Below are positions 25,201-36,500 of a DNA stretch of 64,000 nt, in pieces. Numbering within the stretch: position 1 is the first letter of the stretch; each line of letters opens with the position of its first letter. The notes beneath the pieces are model-generated. The model was given only the letters and a program-made list of their open reading frames with translations, made no database searches and was not told the DNA's origin. Position numbers and translations under genes: made by a program. The DNA is taken from the NCBI RefSeq assembly GCF_040958095.1, contig NC_091165.1:27116479-27180478 (forward strand), given 5' to 3'. This stretch comes from Procambarus clarkii (Eukaryota > Arthropoda > Malacostraca > Decapoda > Cambaridae).

Positions 25201-28200
25201 TTCTCGGTAGGGCTTGGGGGGTGGGTTCTCGGTAGGGGTCGGGGTGGGCTCTTTCGGGATCGGGATAGGCTCTCGGGCTTGGGGAACCTCTGTAGGGCTC
25301 GGGGTAGGTTCTTGGTCGGGCTCAGGGTGGGTTCTCGGTAGGGCTCGGGGCGGGCTCCAGGTACTCAACTGACGGGTTCCAGTTCACTCAACTGGCGGGC
25401 TCCGGTTCACTCAACTGGCGGGCTCCGGTTTACTAAACTGGCGGGCTCCGGGTGTTTGACTGGTCGGGCTCCGGGTGGGTGACTGTTCGGGCTCCAGGTG
25501 GGTGTCTGTCCAGCTTCGGGTGGGTTCTTGGTAGGGCTTGGGGTGGGTTCTTGGTAGGTATTAGGGCTGGGTTCTTGGTAGGGCTTAGGGGTGGGTTTTG
25601 GTAGGGCTTGGGGGGTGGGTTCTCGGTAGGGCTTGGGGGGTGGGTTCTCGGTAGGGCTTGGGGGGTGGGTTCTCGGTAGGGCTTGGGGGGTGGGTTCTCG
25701 GTAGGCTCTCGGGCTTGGGGAACCTCTGTAGGGCTCGGGGTAGGTTCTTGGTCGGGCTCAGCGTGGGTTCTCGGTAGGGCTCGGGGCGGGCTCCAGGTAC
25801 TCAACTGACGGGTTCCAGTTCACTCAACTGGCGGGCTCCGGTTCACTCAACTGGCGGGCTCCGGTTTACTAAACTGGCGGGCTCCGGGTGTTTGACTGGT
25901 CGGGCTCCGGGTGGGTGACTGTTCGGGCTCCAGGTGGGTGTCTGTCCAGCTTCGGGTGGGTTATTGGTAGGGCTTGGGGTGGGTTCTTGTTAGGTATTAG
26001 GGCTGGGTTCTTGGTAGGGCTTGGGGGTGGGTTCTTGGTAGGGTTTGGGGGTGGGTTCTTGGTAGGGCTGGGGGGTGGGTTCTTGGTAGGGTTTGGGGTT
26101 GGCTCCCGGTCAGGCTCGGGGTGGGCTCTTTCGGGATCGGGATAGGCTCTCGGGCTTGGGGAACCTCTGTAGGGCTCGGGGTAGGTTCTTGGTCGGGCTC
26201 AGGGTGGGTTCTCGGTAGGGCTCGGGGCAGGCTCCAGGTACTCAACTGACGGGTTCCAGTTCACTCAACTGGCGGGCTCCGGTTCACTCAGCTGGCGGGC
26301 TCCGGTTTACTAAACTGGCGGGCTCCGGGTGTTTGACTGGTCGGGCTCCGGGTGGGTGACTGTTTGGGCTCCAGGTGGGTGTCTGTCCAGCTTCGGGTGG
26401 GTTCTTGGTAGGGCTTGGGGTGGGTTCTTGGTAGGTATTGGGGCTGGGTTCTCGGTAGGGCTTTGGGCTGGGTTCTCGGTAGGGCTTGGGGGGTGGGTTC
26501 TCGGTAGGGTTTTGGGGGGTGGGTTCTCGGTAGGGTTTGGGAGGGTGGGTTCTCGGTAGGGCTTGGGGGGGTGGGTTCTCGGTAGGGCTTGGGGGAGTGA
26601 GTTCTCGGTAGGGCTTGGCGGGGTGGGTTCTCGGTAGGGCTTGGGGGGGTGGGTTCTCGGTAGGGCTTGTGGGGGGTGGGTTCTCGGTAGGGCTTGGGGG
26701 GGGGGTTCTCGGTAGGGCTTGGGTGGGGGGTTCTCGGTAGGGCTTGGGGGGGTGGGTTCTCGGTAGGGCTTGGGGGGGTAGGTTCTCGGTAGGGCTTGGG
26801 GGGGGTGGGTTCTCGGTAGGGCTTGGGGGGTGGGTTCTCGGTAGGGGTCGGGGTGGGCTCTTTCGGGATCGGGATAGGCTCTCGGGCTTGGGGAACCTCT
26901 GTAGGGCTCGGGGTAGGTTCTTGGTCGGGCTCAGGGTGGGTTCTCGGTAGGGCTCGGGGCGGGCTCCAGGTACTCAACTGACGGGTTCCAGTTCACTCAA
27001 CTGGCGGGCTCCGGTTCACTCAACTGGCGGGCTCCGGTTTACTAAACTGGCGGGCTCCGGGTGTTTGACTGGTCGGGCTCCGGGTGGGTGACTGTTCGGG
27101 CTCCAGGTGGGTGTCTGTCCAGCTTCGGGTGGGTTCTTGGTAGGGCTTGGGGTGGGTTCTTGGTAGGTATTAGGGCTGGGTTCTTGGTAGGGCTTAGGGG
27201 TGGGTTTTGGTAGGGCTTGGGGGGTGGGTTCTCGGTAGGGCTTGGGGGGTGGGTTCTCGGTAGGGCTTGGGGGGTGGGTTCTCGGTAGGGCTTGGGGGGT
27301 GGGTTCTCGGTAGGCTCTCGGGCTTGGGGAACCTCTGTAGGGCTCGGGGTAGGTTCTTGGTCGGGCTCAGCGTGGGTTCTCGGTAGGGCTCGGGGCGGGC
27401 TCCAGGTACTCAACTGACGGGTTCCAGTTCACTCAACTGGCGGGCTCCGGTTCACTCAACTGGCGGGCTCCGGTTTACTAAACTGGCGGGCTCCGGGTGT
27501 TTGACTGGTCGGGCTCCGGGTGGGTGACTGTTCGGGCTCCAGGTGGGTGTCTGTCCGGCTTCGGGTGGGTTCTTGGTAGGGCTTGGGGTGGGTTCTTGGT
27601 AGGGCTTGGGGGTGGGTTCTTGGTAGGGCTTGGGGGTGGGTTCTTGGTAGGGCTTGGGGGTGGGTTCTTGGTAGGGCTTGGGGGTGGGTTCTTGGTAGGG
27701 CTTGGGGGTGGGTTCTTGGTAGGGCTTGGGGGTGGGTTCTTAGTAGGGTTTGGGGTTGGCTCCCGGTCAGGCTCGGGGTGGGCTCTTTCGGGATCGGGAT
27801 AGGCTCTCGGGCTTGGGGAACCTCTGTACGGCTCGGGGTAGGTTCTTGGTCGGGCTCAGGGTGGGTTCTCTGTAGGGCTCGGGGTGGGTTCTTGGTAGGG
27901 CTCAGGGCAGGTTCTCTGTAGGGATCAGGATGGGTTCTCGGTAGGGCTCGGGGCGGGCTCCAGGTACTCAACTGACGGGTTCCAGTTCACTCAACTGGCG
28001 GGCTCCGGTTCACTCAACTGGCGGGCTCCGGTTTACTAAACTGGCGGGCTCCGGGTGTTTGACTGGTCGGGCTCCGGGTGGGTGACTGTTCGGGCTCCAG
28101 GTGGGTGTCTGTCCGGCTTCGGGTGGGTTCTTGGTAGGGCTTGGGGGTGGGTTCTTGGTAGGGCTTGGGGGTGAGTTCTTGGTAGGGCTTGGGGGTGGGT

Positions 28201-29235
28201 TCTTGGTAGGGCTTGGGGGTGGGGTCTTGGGGGTGGGGTCTTGGTAGGGCTTGGGGTGGGGTCTTGGTAGGGCTTGGGGGTGGGGTCTTGGTAGGGCTTG
28301 GGGGTGGGGTCTTGGTAGGGCTTGGGGGTGGGGTCTTGGTAGGGCTTGGGGTGGGGTCTTGGTAGGGCTTGGGGGTGGGGTCTTGGTAGGGCTTGGGGTG
28401 GGGTCTTGGTAGGGCTTGGGGTGGGGTCTTGGTAGGGCTTGGGGGTGGGGTCTTGGTAGGGCTTGGGGTGGGGTCTTGGTAGGGCTTGGGGGTGGGGTCT
28501 TGGTAGGGCTTGGGGGTGGGGTCTTGGTAGGGCTTGGGGTGGGGTCTTGGTAGGGCTTAGGGTTGACTCCCGGTCAGGCTCGGGGTGGGCTCTTTCGGGT
28601 TTGGGTTGGGCTCTCGGGCTTGGGGAACCTTTGTAGGGCTTGGGGTAGGTTGTTGGTCGGGCTCGGGGTGGGTTCTCTGTAGGGATCGGGATGGGTTCTC
28701 GGTAGGGCTCGGGGCGGGCTCCAGGTACTCAACTGATGGGTTCCAGTTCACTCAACTGGCGGGCTCCGGTTCACTCAACTGGCGGGCTCCGGTTTACTAA
28801 ACTGATGGGCTCTGGGTGTTTGACTGTTCGGGTTCCAGGTGGGTGTCTGTCCGGCTTCGGGTGGGTTCTTGGTAGGTCTTGGGGCTGGGTTCTTGGTAGG
28901 TCTTGGGGCTGGGTTCTTGGTAGGGCTTGAGGGTGGGTTCTTGGTAGGGCTTAGGGTTGGCTCTCGGTTGTCAAGCTCGGGGTGGGCTCTCGGGCTTGGG
29001 GTACCTCTGTAGGGCTCGGGGTAGGTTCTTGGTCGGGCTCAGGGTGGGTTCTCGGTAGGGCTCTGGGTGGGTTCTTGGTCGGGCTCGGGGCAGGCTCCAG
29101 GTACTCAACTGATGGGTTCCAGTTCATTCAACTGGCGGGCCCCGGTTCACTCAGCTGGCGGGCTCCGGGTGGGTGACTGTTCGGGCTCCAGGTGGGTGTC
29201 TGTCCGGCTTCGGGTGGGTTCTTGGTAGGGCATAG
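19215..29235. repeat. 10-kb G-rich higher-order tandem array
   Basis: The basic unit is 20-24 bp, GGGTTC(T)(T/C)GGTAGGGCTTGG with a G run of variable length. These units are grouped into higher-order units. Each starts at TACTCAACTGACGGGTTCC and passes through ACTCAACTGGCGGGCTCCGG, TTTACTAAACTGGCGGGC and GGGTGTTTGACTGGTCG to a variable number of basic units, then closes with GGGATCGGGATAGGCTC and CTTGGGGAACCTCTGTAG. Junctions start near 19761, 20199, 20616, 21303, 21848, 22570, 23010, 23427, 24188, 24629, 25362, 25798, 26239, 26971, 27407, 27965, 28726 and 29102. Unit lengths are about 376-761 bp. Between 28200 and 28560 a GGGGTCTTGGTAGGGCTTGG subtype has expanded. The plus strand is strongly G-biased. 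Proline-rich minus-strand and glycine-rich plus-strand frames are translation artefacts. Confidence 0.96.
24188..27407. repeat. tandem duplication of a 1.61-kb block inside the array
   Basis: 24188-25797 and 25798-27406 contain the same three higher-order units in the same order (about 441, 733 and 436 bp), with shared private variants such as TTATTGGTAGGGC, TTCTTGTTAGGTATT, GGTAGGCTCTCGGG and CTCAGCGTGGG. Differences are few (for example TAGGGCTTGGG versus TAGGGCTGGGG near 26065, and G-run lengths). This is a third level of repetition and must be recent. Confidence 0.92.
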
Positions 29236-29249
29236 GGTTGGCTGCCCAG

Positions 29250-30400
29250 ACAAGTACAAGGGGAATGTTGTCTACGCTTATGTCGACCGTGCTCTAAGCC
29301 ACAGCTCAGGATGGAAGCAAGTCGATGAAGAACTCTGTAGGGTAAGGCAGGTCCTAGGCAACAACGGCTTCTCCAATGGTTTCGTTGAAGACATCATAAA
29401 AAGGAAGGTGAAACACCATGCAACCTCTGAAGAGTCAACTAACACAACACCTGTACCCCTATTAGACTATTTTACAGGAACTTCTTTTCCACAGCTCATA
29501 AAATGGAGGAAAGGGTCCTGAAAGATATTGTTAATAGGAACGTTATCCCTACAGACAAAAATCAGAAGATACAATTGACAATTTACTATAAAACCAAAAA
29601 AACAGCCAACCTACTCATGAAAAACTCTCCTGACACAAAGCAGAACGCCTTAAAGGAGACTAACGTCGTCTATACCTTCGAATGCCCACTTGGGGACTGT
29701 AAGCCTCAAAGAACTCAGTATATAGGCAAGACAACAACATCTCTTTCCAGGCGATTAACAATGCATAAGCAACAGGGCTCCATTAAGAAACATATCTCTT
29801 CCCACAACCAGGCCATCACCAGAGAAGTCTTAACAAACAACACAGAAATCATCGATAGATACAGCGATAGCAGGCAGCTTGACATCTGTGAGGCACTACA
29901 CATCAAGAAGTCAACACCAGCAATCAACAGCCAATTGATGCACAACTATATTCTACCCACTTCAAGACTCCGTACCAATATAGAAGCATCAAGAGGAAGT
30001 ATGGGTCAATAGGCCCTTTGCAGTTACTTCCATTCTTCCCTCTCATTTATCCAATTTATACCCATTGTTCTGTGTTCTGCGTTGGTCAAAAGTTTGTTCA
30101 CCTCTTCCAAAACTGTTGCAACACATCACCTCACCCAAATGCGAGTATATAAGACAAGCTGTTTAATGTTAGCATAAGTAAAACTGTTTAGTGTTCTCAG
30201 GTTACAGTTGTGTGTAAACTAAAGTCTCTGAAAATGTAACAAGTTATTACGAAACGCGTTCAAGCCTCGCGTCAGACTAGAAATAAAAATGAATTTTGGA
30301 GAATTGATTTTTCAATTACCATCCACAGTAAAAAAGAAACATAAGAAATATTGAGAAAATTCGTGGTAGAATTATTAATCTTACCTTTTCGGTCATATTT
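29250..30400 (+). mobile_element. Penelope-like element, 5'-truncated: end of RT plus GIY-YIG endonuclease
   Basis: The first part encodes NVVYAYVDRALSHSS and FVEDIIKRKVKHH, matching the C-terminal end of Penelope reverse transcriptase. The second part (to 30012) encodes VVYTFECPLGDC, then QYIGKTTTSLSRRLTMHK and a conserved helix with SRQLDICEALHIKK, which is the Penelope GIY-YIG endonuclease. In GIY-YIG terms, the Tyr of VVYTF and QYIG pair and the catalytic Arg in SRRLTMHK are visible. The two parts lie in overlapping forward frames, so this is a broken copy lacking most of the RT. The 3' non-coding part (30013-30400) holds a hammerhead-like motif, as in the terminal repeats of this family. 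The left end abuts the tandem array directly. Confidence 0.88.
30223..30278 (+). ncRNA. degenerate hammerhead ribozyme in the Penelope-like 3' region
   Basis: Strands fold in the type I hammerhead order. Stem I is AGTCT (30223-30227) with AGACT (30274-30278). CTGAAAA (30228-30234) stands where CUGANGA is expected. Stem II is GTAA (30236-30239) with TTAC (30247-30250), GAAA is at 30251-30254, stem III is CGCG (30255-30258) with CGCG (30268-30271), and TC (30272-30273) is the cleavage position. Three stems, GAAA and the UC site are intact, while the first core box matches only partly, so activity is unlikely. Hammerheads are known in Penelope-like elements, which supports the identification. 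Confidence 0.72.
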
Positions 30401-30580
30401 AACAATATATACATTATATATAATATATATATATTACTCTTATTACAAATTCGGTACTTACCGCAGTTTGGATCTGGCAACCGAGGTCCCCGTGGCCCGG
30501 AACCCTCGGCCTCCACCAGCACTGTTGTGGACCAGCAGACGACATACAGGAGCAGCTCGCCAGCAACATTCCCACTCAAA

Positions 30581-33500
30581 ATGCAGACGTCAAACAACAG
30601 CTCTGACCCACGGAGAGTGGATAAGATTGTTAGGTAAGTGAATGTAGGGGGGAAATTGTAGTGCAAGATGTTATTATTGTGTAATGATGAGGATCTGTGT
30701 GTGTGTGTGGGGGAGGAAGTTAGTAGGTCATCATATGGACAATTCGTTCTTATATAGGCATGGGTTTTCTTGTCTCTGTACAATGCTTTGGCATGATGTT
30801 TAAAGAATTACTTGTCTGTACACCTATATGGGTGGGATTTAGGGTATTATAGTTCGGTATTTTTGCTGTAGGGGGTATAGGTCATTACGTATACAAGATG
30901 CTTAGTTAGCAGACTTAAAACGATAATGATTAATGATAAAACAACCTAATCCATATAACATAACAAAGTCTAACTTAGTAGTACAGTTTTATCAGAAAAC
31001 TAGCCTTGTTGAAATGATTTTTTACTCCCATTTTGTTTGGAGTTTGAAAAGAAATGGCGAGGGTTAAACAAAGCTCATTTATTTATTTATATACAAGAAG
31101 GTATATAAGATTTTTACTTAATTTTTAGTTTTGACAGATAAGACCATATTAAATCAGATAAGTCATACCACATACACGATGACTCGCAAACAAATGTTAA
31201 AACCTATCTAACCTAGGGTTTCCGGGTTCGATCCCCGGTGAAGGCAGAGACAAATGGGCAAAATGTTTTTCATCCTGATGCCCCTGTTACCTAGCAGTAA
31301 ATAGGTACCTGGGAGTTAGACAGTTGCTACGGGCTGCTTCCTGGTGGGGGTGTAACAAAAAAGGAGGCCTGATCGAGGACCGGGCCGCGGGGACGCTAAG
31401 CCCCGAAATCATCTCAAGATAACCTAGCTCAACCCAACCTAAACTAACCGAACCAAGAATCAACCTAACCCAAACCAATGGAGTCCAGTACAGCTTAACC
31501 TAAGCTAATACATCCTACCATAACAGTATAGTGTATACGGTTTTAACAAACGGGAAAACGAGCATCGTCGAATTATTTCATGTCCAAAAAGTACCATCCA
31601 TAAAGTTTGATACGTTAGGATGTATTAGCCAAGATTAGGCTGTGTTAGGCTTGGTTGGTTTGAGTTAGCCTGGGTAAGGTTAGGTAAATTTTCCAATCCA
31701 TTGGTGAACAGTCATGTGTACAGAGTGACACATTATTACAGACCGTTTTACTAGTGATAAAAAAGCAATGTAGGACTAACACAACTATTGGAAAACAACA
31801 GTTGTGTTATCAGTGTATAGTAGTAATTAATAATTTTGCACAAAGTTTGCATAAAAATGTTAGGTGTTTCAAGTAACTCACTAGGTTCTGGTAGACCTTT
31901 CATGACCCGTATAAAGGCCAGGCTGTGTGTGAAGAACTGTTAAAACCATCAACAGGTAATATACAGAAATGTTTATTGAACTAAATGCAGCTGGCCGAAG
32001 CAGCCATTGACATGAAACTGTTAGCGGCCAGTTTCATGTTAGTTACGTATTTATGGAAACTCTCCATCAGCGACCACATAACCAGATTTTAAAATGCACT
32101 ATAATCTTAATTTAAATATATTTTGTTATTACAGTACTGTATCTGGTTTTCTTTACAAAGTACAGTATTTATATCATCCTACCCACAACAGTTGTTTAAT
32201 TTCCGAGTACCTGTTTACTGCTAGGTGAACAGAAGAATTAGGTGAAAGGAAATGTGCCCAGCCATATCTGTCCTGACTGGGAATTGAACCCAGGATCCCC
32301 AATTGGGAGTCAAGGGGGAAGGCAACCGATTTTTACCTGACTTTACCTGAGGGCCACTAACGTATTAGTGGCCTCGACGAGAACAGAAAAGCTTGTCCAA
32401 AGTCCCCTCATTTGCCTGTCTGGTTTGAAGTGTTGTTAGTGCTGTAGCCCTCAACTGTTCCTGGTATGAGAGTTGATTACACTGTGATACCCTCAACTAT
32501 AATAAATTCTGTTTTCAGACAACATACAGCCTCTTTGCTCAAACCCCTGGACATACTAAACATTTAATCCGTACTCTTCATTCTCTTCACATTATAAACA
32601 CTTGCAAAGCTCTGTTCCTTAATACTAACTCAGATTTTAAACTTCCGAATTGTATGAAATAAGAATGTTTGTGATGTTCTGCATGAACATCACTGCTGAA
32701 ATATCTCTAAGATTCTCTATGCAGGTCTCTATATAGAGAGACCAAATGTGTGGAATTTCCTAACCCAATGTCTTCACTTTAGTATCCCACATTGTGCTAA
32801 TTACTCATCTAGTGCTGTACTATCTACAAATGCACTCCATCAACATAATTTCTCATCACCCTTATTACTACCTTACCTCTCGCTTAACAATTAGCTTAGC
32901 TTAGATGTCACGCTATTGTGATTTCTGTGTATAATGAAGTAAGGGCGAAGAGGTAGAACGGCCTATTGACATAGCTCGAGTGCATGGGGGGAGTTGTGTA
33001 AAATCCTGGTTTGTCTCTCGGAGAGGCTGCAGGATCCAAGTAAATTCAGAAGAATTTCTGGTTGCAATTCTTATACCATGTCGTAGCTCAGTCGATTAAG
33101 GCAGCGTCTGGGATGCTCTTGGACGCAAGTTCGAATCCTCGTCACGGCCCCTTGTAGATTTGTTCTCTTAAGATTAACTGTTTCCCTTGTACAATAATTT
33201 AAAATTCACTGCAATTTTTGCGTTAGCTTTAAGATTTGCCTAAAATGCTATGCCTGTTAGTGGCTTTACAAGAATGTACAGATAATGGCGATTCATTTGT
33301 ACAAATAACCCATTGTAGTGAATAATATTGTAGTGTCAGGGGGGGGCCTAACGGCTGAGTGGACAGCGCTCCGGATTTGTTTTCCTAAGGTTCCGGGTTT
33401 GATCCCCAGTGGAGGTGGAAACAAATGGGCAGAGTTTCTTTCACCCTGATGCCCCTGTTACCTAGCAGTAAATAAGTACCTGAGAGTTAGACAGCTGCTA

Positions 33501-36500
33501 CTGGCTGCTTCCTGGGGGGGTGTAACAAAAAGGAGGCCTGGTCGAGGATTGGGCCACGGGGACGCTAAGCCCCGAAATCGTCTCAAGATAACCTCAAAAT
33601 ACTGTAGTGTAGTGATCAACACAGTCAGCTCACAATTGAAACGTTCGGGATTGATTTCTGCCGCAGGACAGGGACGTTTGGCACGTTTGCTTTTGCCCGA
33701 TGCCTGTGTTCACCTAGCGGTAAATAAGTACCTAGGAGTTGGGCAACTATTGTTGGTTGCATCTTGGAAAAGACTAGTAGTTGGCCTAGAGGGGACCTTG
33801 ATAAACCTAACTGGCTTTGTCCCAATGGGAAATCATACTTAAGTACGATACAAGTAAAAAACTTTTCAAAATCTTTTCTGTGGAGAGCCTTGTAGGCTCC
33901 AGGGAGCCTCTGGGCTCACCCAGAAAATGGTGTTTCATTACATTCAGTGCTGTATTTTTTTTTCAAATAATGTTACTTTTGTGAGGGTTTGTGTACAGTA
34001 ATTATTGAACTTCATTGTTGTTTGTATTTGTAATATGTTCTCTCATCTTCCCTCCTGATTTTCCATAACTAATCACTTCTTGCAAAGAGAATTATAAAAC
34101 CTGTGTTTATTGAATTCATTTTATTTGCCTTCTCACTCATGCTTTAATGTTACTTATTGATTACTTACTGATTACTTACTTATTTGATCAATAACACCTT
34201 ACTGATACAGTAATAATAATAATACATTAATATTACATTTTTATACATACCAACTGCAATATAATGTAATTTGACCATTGACAGGTACAAACCATCAGCA
34301 CAAGGGAGGGACTCCAGGGGCCCCTGGTGAAGATCCAACTACTGACTACATGAATGTACTAGGCATGATCTTCAGCATGTGTGGTCTAATGATGAGAGTA
34401 AGTTTTGGGTTTCTGGCATTATAGGGTCTGTTCTGAAGCCCACGGTATCATCCCTATTGTCTACCACTATCATCCCTATTCATCCTGGCACTAGCTTGCT
34501 CAGTTTTTTTTGTTTTCAACTCATATTTTATGAACTTCTGTATATTGTATGTAAGTGATGTTGGCATTCATGGGAACATTTTCTGTGGGAGCCATGCTTT
34601 TTGTATTGTTTATATTCATGCTTCACTTGTCAGTTTAAGGCACCCATCTTGTGTGCCCTTAGCTGTTCATTCATTCTGATTTAGTTTCTAAACTCTCTGC
34701 CTTGTAGCTAGTTTGTATTACCCATTCCCACCAGTAATATTTTTCAAGATTCTGGGTGTTGTCCTAGTCAGGGCTTCTCCTTTTGAGTTGCCATTACATC
34801 AGTACTGCTTGGGACTAGGTCCACGTGGCCAGGCCTGTTGCTGGGTATTTTAGTGTGTGTTATGTCTGATTCTGACTCGTGTGCCATGTTGGTGCCTTGC
34901 ATCATCTTCTGTGTGTACAGTTGGAGTCACACTAATAATACTTCAATACCTGTCACATAGGTCTGATCTTTCTAGTTTTTTAATTGATAGGAGGTTGGAG
35001 AACCGTCAACTCAACCCTTGTGACTAACATGGATGTCCATTATTCGGTAATTATTGTGCCGAAGATTGTAATTAAGTCAAAATACATTTTCACTTTACTG
35101 AAAAATTTATGGCATGAGCGTGAAGTGAGCCAAAAGTGTGACAAAGCAACAGCAGTCGGCTGAATGCTGGGCATGGGGGAAGAGGGAGGGAGGGTGTGAG
35201 ACTATCCCTTCCTCATTTCCTCTCTCAAGCTTGGTGAAAAAGTTCTCTCCTTTTGAATGTTTGGTTTCAATAAAGTTGTGTGTGTGTACATCTATAATTT
35301 TAATACCAAATTATCCGTGATCAGTATCATATGCCATAATCAAGACGCATCATAAAAGAATTTTTTGCGAATAATTTATTAATAATAATAATTCATTGTG
35401 TTGGAGGACTGGCAGCCAGGTTATACATACAGTACATGTTAGGTTTGTATCCAGGTTCCCCCCCCCCTTTCCCCCCTATCCCTAGGGTCTAATTACTGAC
35501 CCTCCCCAGTATGCAACCCCACAATAAGCTGACTGACTTTTGGGTACCTATTTCCTGCTAGGTGAACAGGTACATTAGGTGATAGGATACACACCCGCCA
35601 TTTCTATCTTGCCTGGGATTTGAACCCAGAATTCTAGATTGCGAGTCAAGAACGAACTCGACTATACTACCGGTACCCTCAATTTACTGGGATTTATGTC
35701 AAGAATGGTTGAGTTTGTGTAAATCCTGGTCATTATGTTATGTTGGGACCACCAATAATTGTCATATACTGTAATTATGATTTTTAAATGGAATTGTTTG
35801 CCAATGATTGCTCTATCATATGCCATTGTCAAAATGATAAGTACATACTGTAATAGATCATGTTGGACCACAAATTTTAGATCCATTTGGCATAGGGTCT
35901 CCATTTTTGTGCAACTCTGGAGCTCTTCTCAGTGTTACCTTGAGGTGCTTCCGGGGCTTAGCGTCCCCGTGGCCCGGTCGTCGACCAGGCCTCCTGGTTG
36001 CCGGACTGATCAACCAGGCTGTTGGATGCGGCTGCTCGCAGCCTGACGTATGAGTCACAGCCTGGTTGATCAGGTGTAATTATGTTTAGAGCAGGGTTCT
36101 TCCCAGCTGGTTTCACCATTTGTGTTGTCTTCAAAGATTGCCTTGATAGAATTGCTCTAGTTGTTTGAGCTGCTGCTGTGGGATGTGGTTGCATATTTAC
36201 ACTATATGCGGCCTGTCGTGCTTTCCAGCGTGCAGTTCTAGATCATCAGGAATCTTCTTAGTTGTATTCCTTGCGGTTTGCCTCTCTTTTTACACCCTTT
36301 CTACTTTCTGGAGGGAAAGGGAAGGGAAGGGAATTATTAGGAGAAATCACTAAATCATTATAACTATATAACATTTGGAAGGGATCAATATAAGGATTTT
36401 TGATGGGACATGGGGACGAAATTGTGCCCAACCACTTGGGCAGTCGGGGATTGAAAACCGGCTTGCAAAAAAATGGGCCTTCACTCTACTGTCTAGCCCA

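Noticed and set aside
19246-27971. Proline-rich frames (PTENPPPKPYREP type) and glycine-rich frames in the large array
   Set aside because: All three frames of one short unit appear in turn within each frame as G-run lengths vary, so there is no selection for frame. No start context, splice sites or domains.
30462-30620. Minus-strand exon opposite the Asterix start, with donor GCGGTAAGT
   Set aside because: The open frame has hydrophobic and Pro-rich parts but no in-frame ATG near it and no known domain, and it is antisense to a conserved coding exon. Probably chance.
31430-31690. Telomere-like CCTAA / TTAGG words
   Set aside because: They are degenerate AACCTAACC-type words, not a regular (TTAGG)n array, and occur on opposite strands around a small inverted repeat.
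33075-33150. Possible tRNA gene
   Set aside because: A- and B-boxes are good, but the acceptor and T stems do not pair properly, and the surrounding sequence is repeated at the window's end, so it is the tRNA-like part of a SINE.
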